Source: 14-2 sp963628035 (GTDB lineage: Bacteria > Bacillota > Clostridia > Lachnospirales > Lachnospiraceae). Taken from it: 64,000 bases of DNA. Every line of letters begins with the position of its first letter. Position 1 is the first letter of the stretch. The stretch spans positions 1 through 64,000 of the forward strand of contig CAVGED010000015.1 in the NCBI GenBank assembly GCA_963628035.1, given 5' to 3'. Of this stretch, positions 61,547 to 64,000 are shown piece by piece. The translations under genes and the position numbers were made by a program. The notes under the pieces were generated by a model. The model searched no databases. It was not told the origin of the DNA and saw only the letters and a program-made list of their open reading frames with translations.

Positions 61547-62551
61547 CTACTCTACCGTAACCTTCCCATACTCCTCATATACTTCAAAGAAGCTGTCTGT
61601 CTTAAGTTCATCGCTGAATTTCAGCTTCACGCCATTCCACAGCTTCTCATTCATTCTGGAAGGTGTCTGGGCTACAAAGGCATCGTACACGTCGTCGAAG
61701 GCTTCCTTCTTGCGGCGTTCCAGAATCGTCTGCTTGTTGGCATCCGTCAGCTCCTGGTCGTAATTATTGATGCATTTGATGAAATAATAACCGTCATCCG
61801 TCTCTATCGCACCGCTGATTGTATCCTTAGCCAGTGCAAAGGCAATCTCCTCCACCGCTTTGGGCCTGTCGCCCCGGCCGAAAGAAACCTCTGTCTGCTC
61901 CGCCTCATTATATGTACCTGCCAAGGTCAGGAAATCTGTCCCCTGCGTCAATGCGGCCGCCACGGCATCCGCCTTTTCCTTTGAGGTAACGAAAATCTCC
62001 TGGGCCGTCATCACTCTGGCTTCATCATCGCTGACCTCTTCCCTGACACCGGCAGTCAGGCTCTGATACAACTTGTCAGCCAGACCATACTGGCGGTACA
62101 GCTTCGCGATATCGCTCTCCTTTACCCCCATGTACGCGATTTCCTTTTTGCTTAAGGAATCATAATACTTCTTTGCTGCCTCCTTGATCCGATCCTGCTC
62201 CTCGTCCGTCAGACTGATCCCCTGCTCATCAGCCAGGAGATCCATACTGACAATCTTGGCGAGCTGGGAAATCGTCAGATCCTTCACATACTGTTCCAGG
62301 CTGTTATCGCCAAGGTCCTGTTGCCATAGATTCACACCATATACCGTACCGTAAATATTCTGGTAATTGAGCAGGATCACCCTGGCCTCCGCCAGTGAAC
62401 AGCTGGTCTTATCAATGCGGAACACCTCATTGCCGGAAAGCTTGGGGTTTATGACGACCTCCTTACCATTCAGACGGCAGCCGCCGACATTCATGCCAAC
62501 CGTCAGGGCAAGTGTCAGCACCAGCGCTGTTTTTTTTATAAAATTCTTCAT
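61547..62551 (-). CDS. Parvulin-type peptidylprolyl isomerase lipoprotein, PrsA-like
   Basis: A 334-aa protein with a lipoprotein signal (MKNFIKKTALVLTLALTVG ending in lipobox VGGC). A helical SurA/PrsA-like chaperone region (about 40-180) is followed by a parvulin PPIase domain (about 180-290) with ARVMTAQEIFV, VSFGRGDRP and GAIETDDGYYFIKC. It helps fold exported proteins on the outer face of the membrane. It lies 17 bp after the FAD dehydrogenase gene. Confidence 0.87.
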   Translation of the reverse strand: MKNFIKKTALVLTLALTVGMNVGGCRLNGKEVVINPKLSGNEVFRIDKTSCSLAEARVILLNYQNIYGTVYGVNLWQQDLGDNSLEQYVKDLTISQLAKIVSMDLLADEQGISLTDEEQDRIKEAAKKYYDSLSKKEIAYMGVKESDIAKLYRQYGLADKLYQSLTAGVREEVSDDEARVMTAQEIFVTSKEKADAVAAALTQGTDFLTLAGTYNEAEQTEVSFGRGDRPKAVEEIAFALAKDTISGAIETDDGYYFIKCINNYDQELTDANKQTILERRKKEAFDDVYDAFVAQTPSRMNEKLWNGVKLKFSDELKTDSFFEVYEEYGKVTVE

Positions 62552-62568
62552 CCCTGCTATCCTTGCCT

Positions 62569-63969
62569 TTACTCCGCTGTACTTTCGAGAATGCTTCGCG
62601 CCACGCTGATTCCGTTGGCGGAAGCCTGCTGTAAGCCTCTGGTCACAGAAGCACCGTCCCCGATGGCACGTAAGCCCCGGATACTTGTCTCAAAGCCCTT
62701 ATCCACTACGACCTTATTGGAGTAGAACTTAACCTCCACGCCATACAACAGTGTCTCGTCACTGGCAATTCCGGGTGTCACCTTGTCCAGTGCCTCCAGC
62801 ATCTCCACAATGTCCACCATGATACGATGGGGGAATACCAGGGACAGATCTCCCGGAACCGCGTCCTTCAGGGTCGGGATCAGGTTGTTGCGGCACAGCC
62901 GCTCCTCTGTGGTTCTCCTGCCCCGTTTGAAATCTCCGAAGGTCTGTACCAGGATCTTCCCATCACAGAGCATATTGGAGAGCTGGGCGATCTGCTTGCC
63001 ATAGGCGATGGGTGTCTTGAACGGCTTCGTAAAGTTCTTGGACACCAGCAGGGCAAAGTTGGTATTGTTCGTCTTAAGATCCTTGGACTTATAAGCATGG
63101 CCATTCACCACAGCCAGACCATCATCATAATATTCCGTGGCCACCTCGCCGGATGGATTGGTACAGAAAGTACGCACCTTATCATCGAAGGTAGGTGTAT
63201 GATATACCAGCTTGGCCTCATAAAGATTCTTGTTGAGGAATTCCATCACCTCATCGCGCACCTCCACGCGAACGCCGATATCCACGGTTCCCACCTGGGT
63301 CTCAATGCCCTTCTGTTCACAGACATGTGCAAACCAGTCCGCACCTTCCCGGCCTACCGCACAGACCACCTCAGGTGCATAATAGGTCTCGTTTTTATCC
63401 GTAACGACTCCCTTTACCTGACCATCCTCCACCAGGATGTCTGAAACCATCGTATGGAACTGCATGACAACTCCCTGCTCCAAAAGATGCTCCTGGAGCC
63501 GGCAGTAGATCTTGTAGCCCTCCTCAGTTCCCAGATGACGGATCGGACATTCGATAAGCTTTAAGTTGGCATTGATGGCCTTCTTGCGGATCTCGCGGAT
63601 CTCCTTCTCCTTATCCACACCGTACACATTGGTATCGGCGCCGAATTTCAGATATATATCATCGGACTCCTTGATCAGCTTTGTAGCCTCTTCATAGCCC
63701 AGGATTTCCGGCAGATTCCCGCCGACGTCCGGGGACAGGGACAGCTTCCCATCCGAGAATGCTCCCGCTCCGGCAAAGCCCGTGGTTATAGAGCAGGGCT
63801 GGCAGCCCACACAGGTCTTTGTCTTCCGCTTGGGACATTGGCGCTCCTCAATCCGTCTTCCTTTTTCAATCATCAGTACCTTCAATTCCGGCTTTGTATG
63901 GATCAGCTCATAGGCACAAAATATGCCGGATGGTCCTGCACCGATAATGATCACATCAAATTTTTCCAT
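62569..63969 (-). CDS. FAD-dependent dehydrogenase (COG2509-like)
   Basis: A 466-aa flavoprotein. DVIIIGAGPSGIFCAYEL (about 5-22) is the FAD-binding Rossmann motif. CPKRKTKTCVGCQPC (near 49-63) is a Cys cluster typical of this uncharacterised family, and GDGASVTRGLQQASANG near the C-terminus closes the FAD site. The substrate is unknown. GGAGGCATAAGAAG precedes the ATG. The 31 bases to the window end hold only this ribosome-binding region. Confidence 0.88.
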   Translation of the reverse strand: MEKFDVIIIGAGPSGIFCAYELIHTKPELKVLMIEKGRRIEERQCPKRKTKTCVGCQPCSITTGFAGAGAFSDGKLSLSPDVGGNLPEILGYEEATKLIKESDDIYLKFGADTNVYGVDKEKEIREIRKKAINANLKLIECPIRHLGTEEGYKIYCRLQEHLLEQGVVMQFHTMVSDILVEDGQVKGVVTDKNETYYAPEVVCAVGREGADWFAHVCEQKGIETQVGTVDIGVRVEVRDEVMEFLNKNLYEAKLVYHTPTFDDKVRTFCTNPSGEVATEYYDDGLAVVNGHAYKSKDLKTNNTNFALLVSKNFTKPFKTPIAYGKQIAQLSNMLCDGKILVQTFGDFKRGRRTTEERLCRNNLIPTLKDAVPGDLSLVFPHRIMVDIVEMLEALDKVTPGIASDETLLYGVEVKFYSNKVVVDKGFETSIRGLRAIGDGASVTRGLQQASANGISVARSILESTAE

Positions 63970-64000
63970 TCTTCTTATGCCTCCACAATAAGATATCTTC

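Overview
The window looks like a chromosomal segment of a gut Lachnospiraceae-type member of Clostridia. The grounds are strong AAGGAGG ribosome-binding sites, sigma-A promoters with 17-bp spacing, LplB/LplC-type sugar ABC transporters without a local ATPase, a perfect CIRCE element, and a glycyl-radical propanediol microcompartment of the kind known from Clostridium phytofermentans and Roseburia. It appears to be about half G+C, judged by eye. No rRNA, tRNA, CRISPR array or prophage was seen. All assignments come from reading the sequence and from family knowledge; no database was searched.

Positions 1-17500: deoxyhexose metabolism. The left edge clips the start of an IS605-type tnpB. A minus-strand locus then encodes L-rhamnose isomerase and rhamnulokinase, a B12-independent glycyl-radical propanediol dehydratase and its activase, a class II aldolase, PduP, an alcohol dehydrogenase, a GlcG-like protein, PduL, six shell genes, a PduS-like flavin/Fe-S protein and a DeoR regulator. 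Rhamnulose-1-P or fuculose-1-P would be split to DHAP and lactaldehyde. Lactaldehyde is reduced to 1,2-propanediol, dehydrated to propanal inside the shell, then disproportionated to propanol and propionyl-P. Five cargo proteins carry matching amphipathic targeting helices. A satellite operon at 26304-27187 (pduU, pduV-like) shares an operator-like motif with the two main promoters. Beside rhaB lies a 48-aa exported peptide gene, convergent with an XRE-TPR regulator and sharing a TTAA stop overlap with it. This resembles a RRNPP-type peptide-signalling pair and is the most novel-looking item here.

Positions 17500-30100: a Uma2-family nuclease-like gene, an AraC regulator, a jetA-jetB-jetC (Wadjet/MksFEB-like) operon with no jetD, a cation/proton antiporter, the pduUV satellite, a beta-lactamase-fold hydrolase, an asparaginase and a CBS-ACT protein. 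The jetA leader contains five exact-looking 54-bp tandem repeats.

Positions 30100-53450: a glycan-use locus on the minus strand. It starts with a GDPD phosphodiesterase, a solute-binding protein and two permeases. An EEP-family phosphodiesterase-like lipoprotein, a 1552-aa anchored beta-helix protein, an SGNH esterase and a GH65 phosphorylase follow. It ends with a secreted 1246-aa repeat protein, a small peptide, a lipoprotein and a beta-phosphoglucomutase. A separately promoted 12-TM transporter fused to a GH2 hydrolase follows. A divergent AraC gene is the likely regulator. The enzyme mix suggests a phosphodiester-containing, alpha-glucosylated glycan such as teichoic acid (inference).

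Positions 53450-64000: a Gld-like ABC export system, a MATE transporter, htpG under CIRCE/HrcA-type control, a parvulin-type foldase lipoprotein and an FAD dehydrogenase. A dispersed repeat with GTTCAGCC/GGCTGAAC ends occurs four times, once as a 158-bp structured form.
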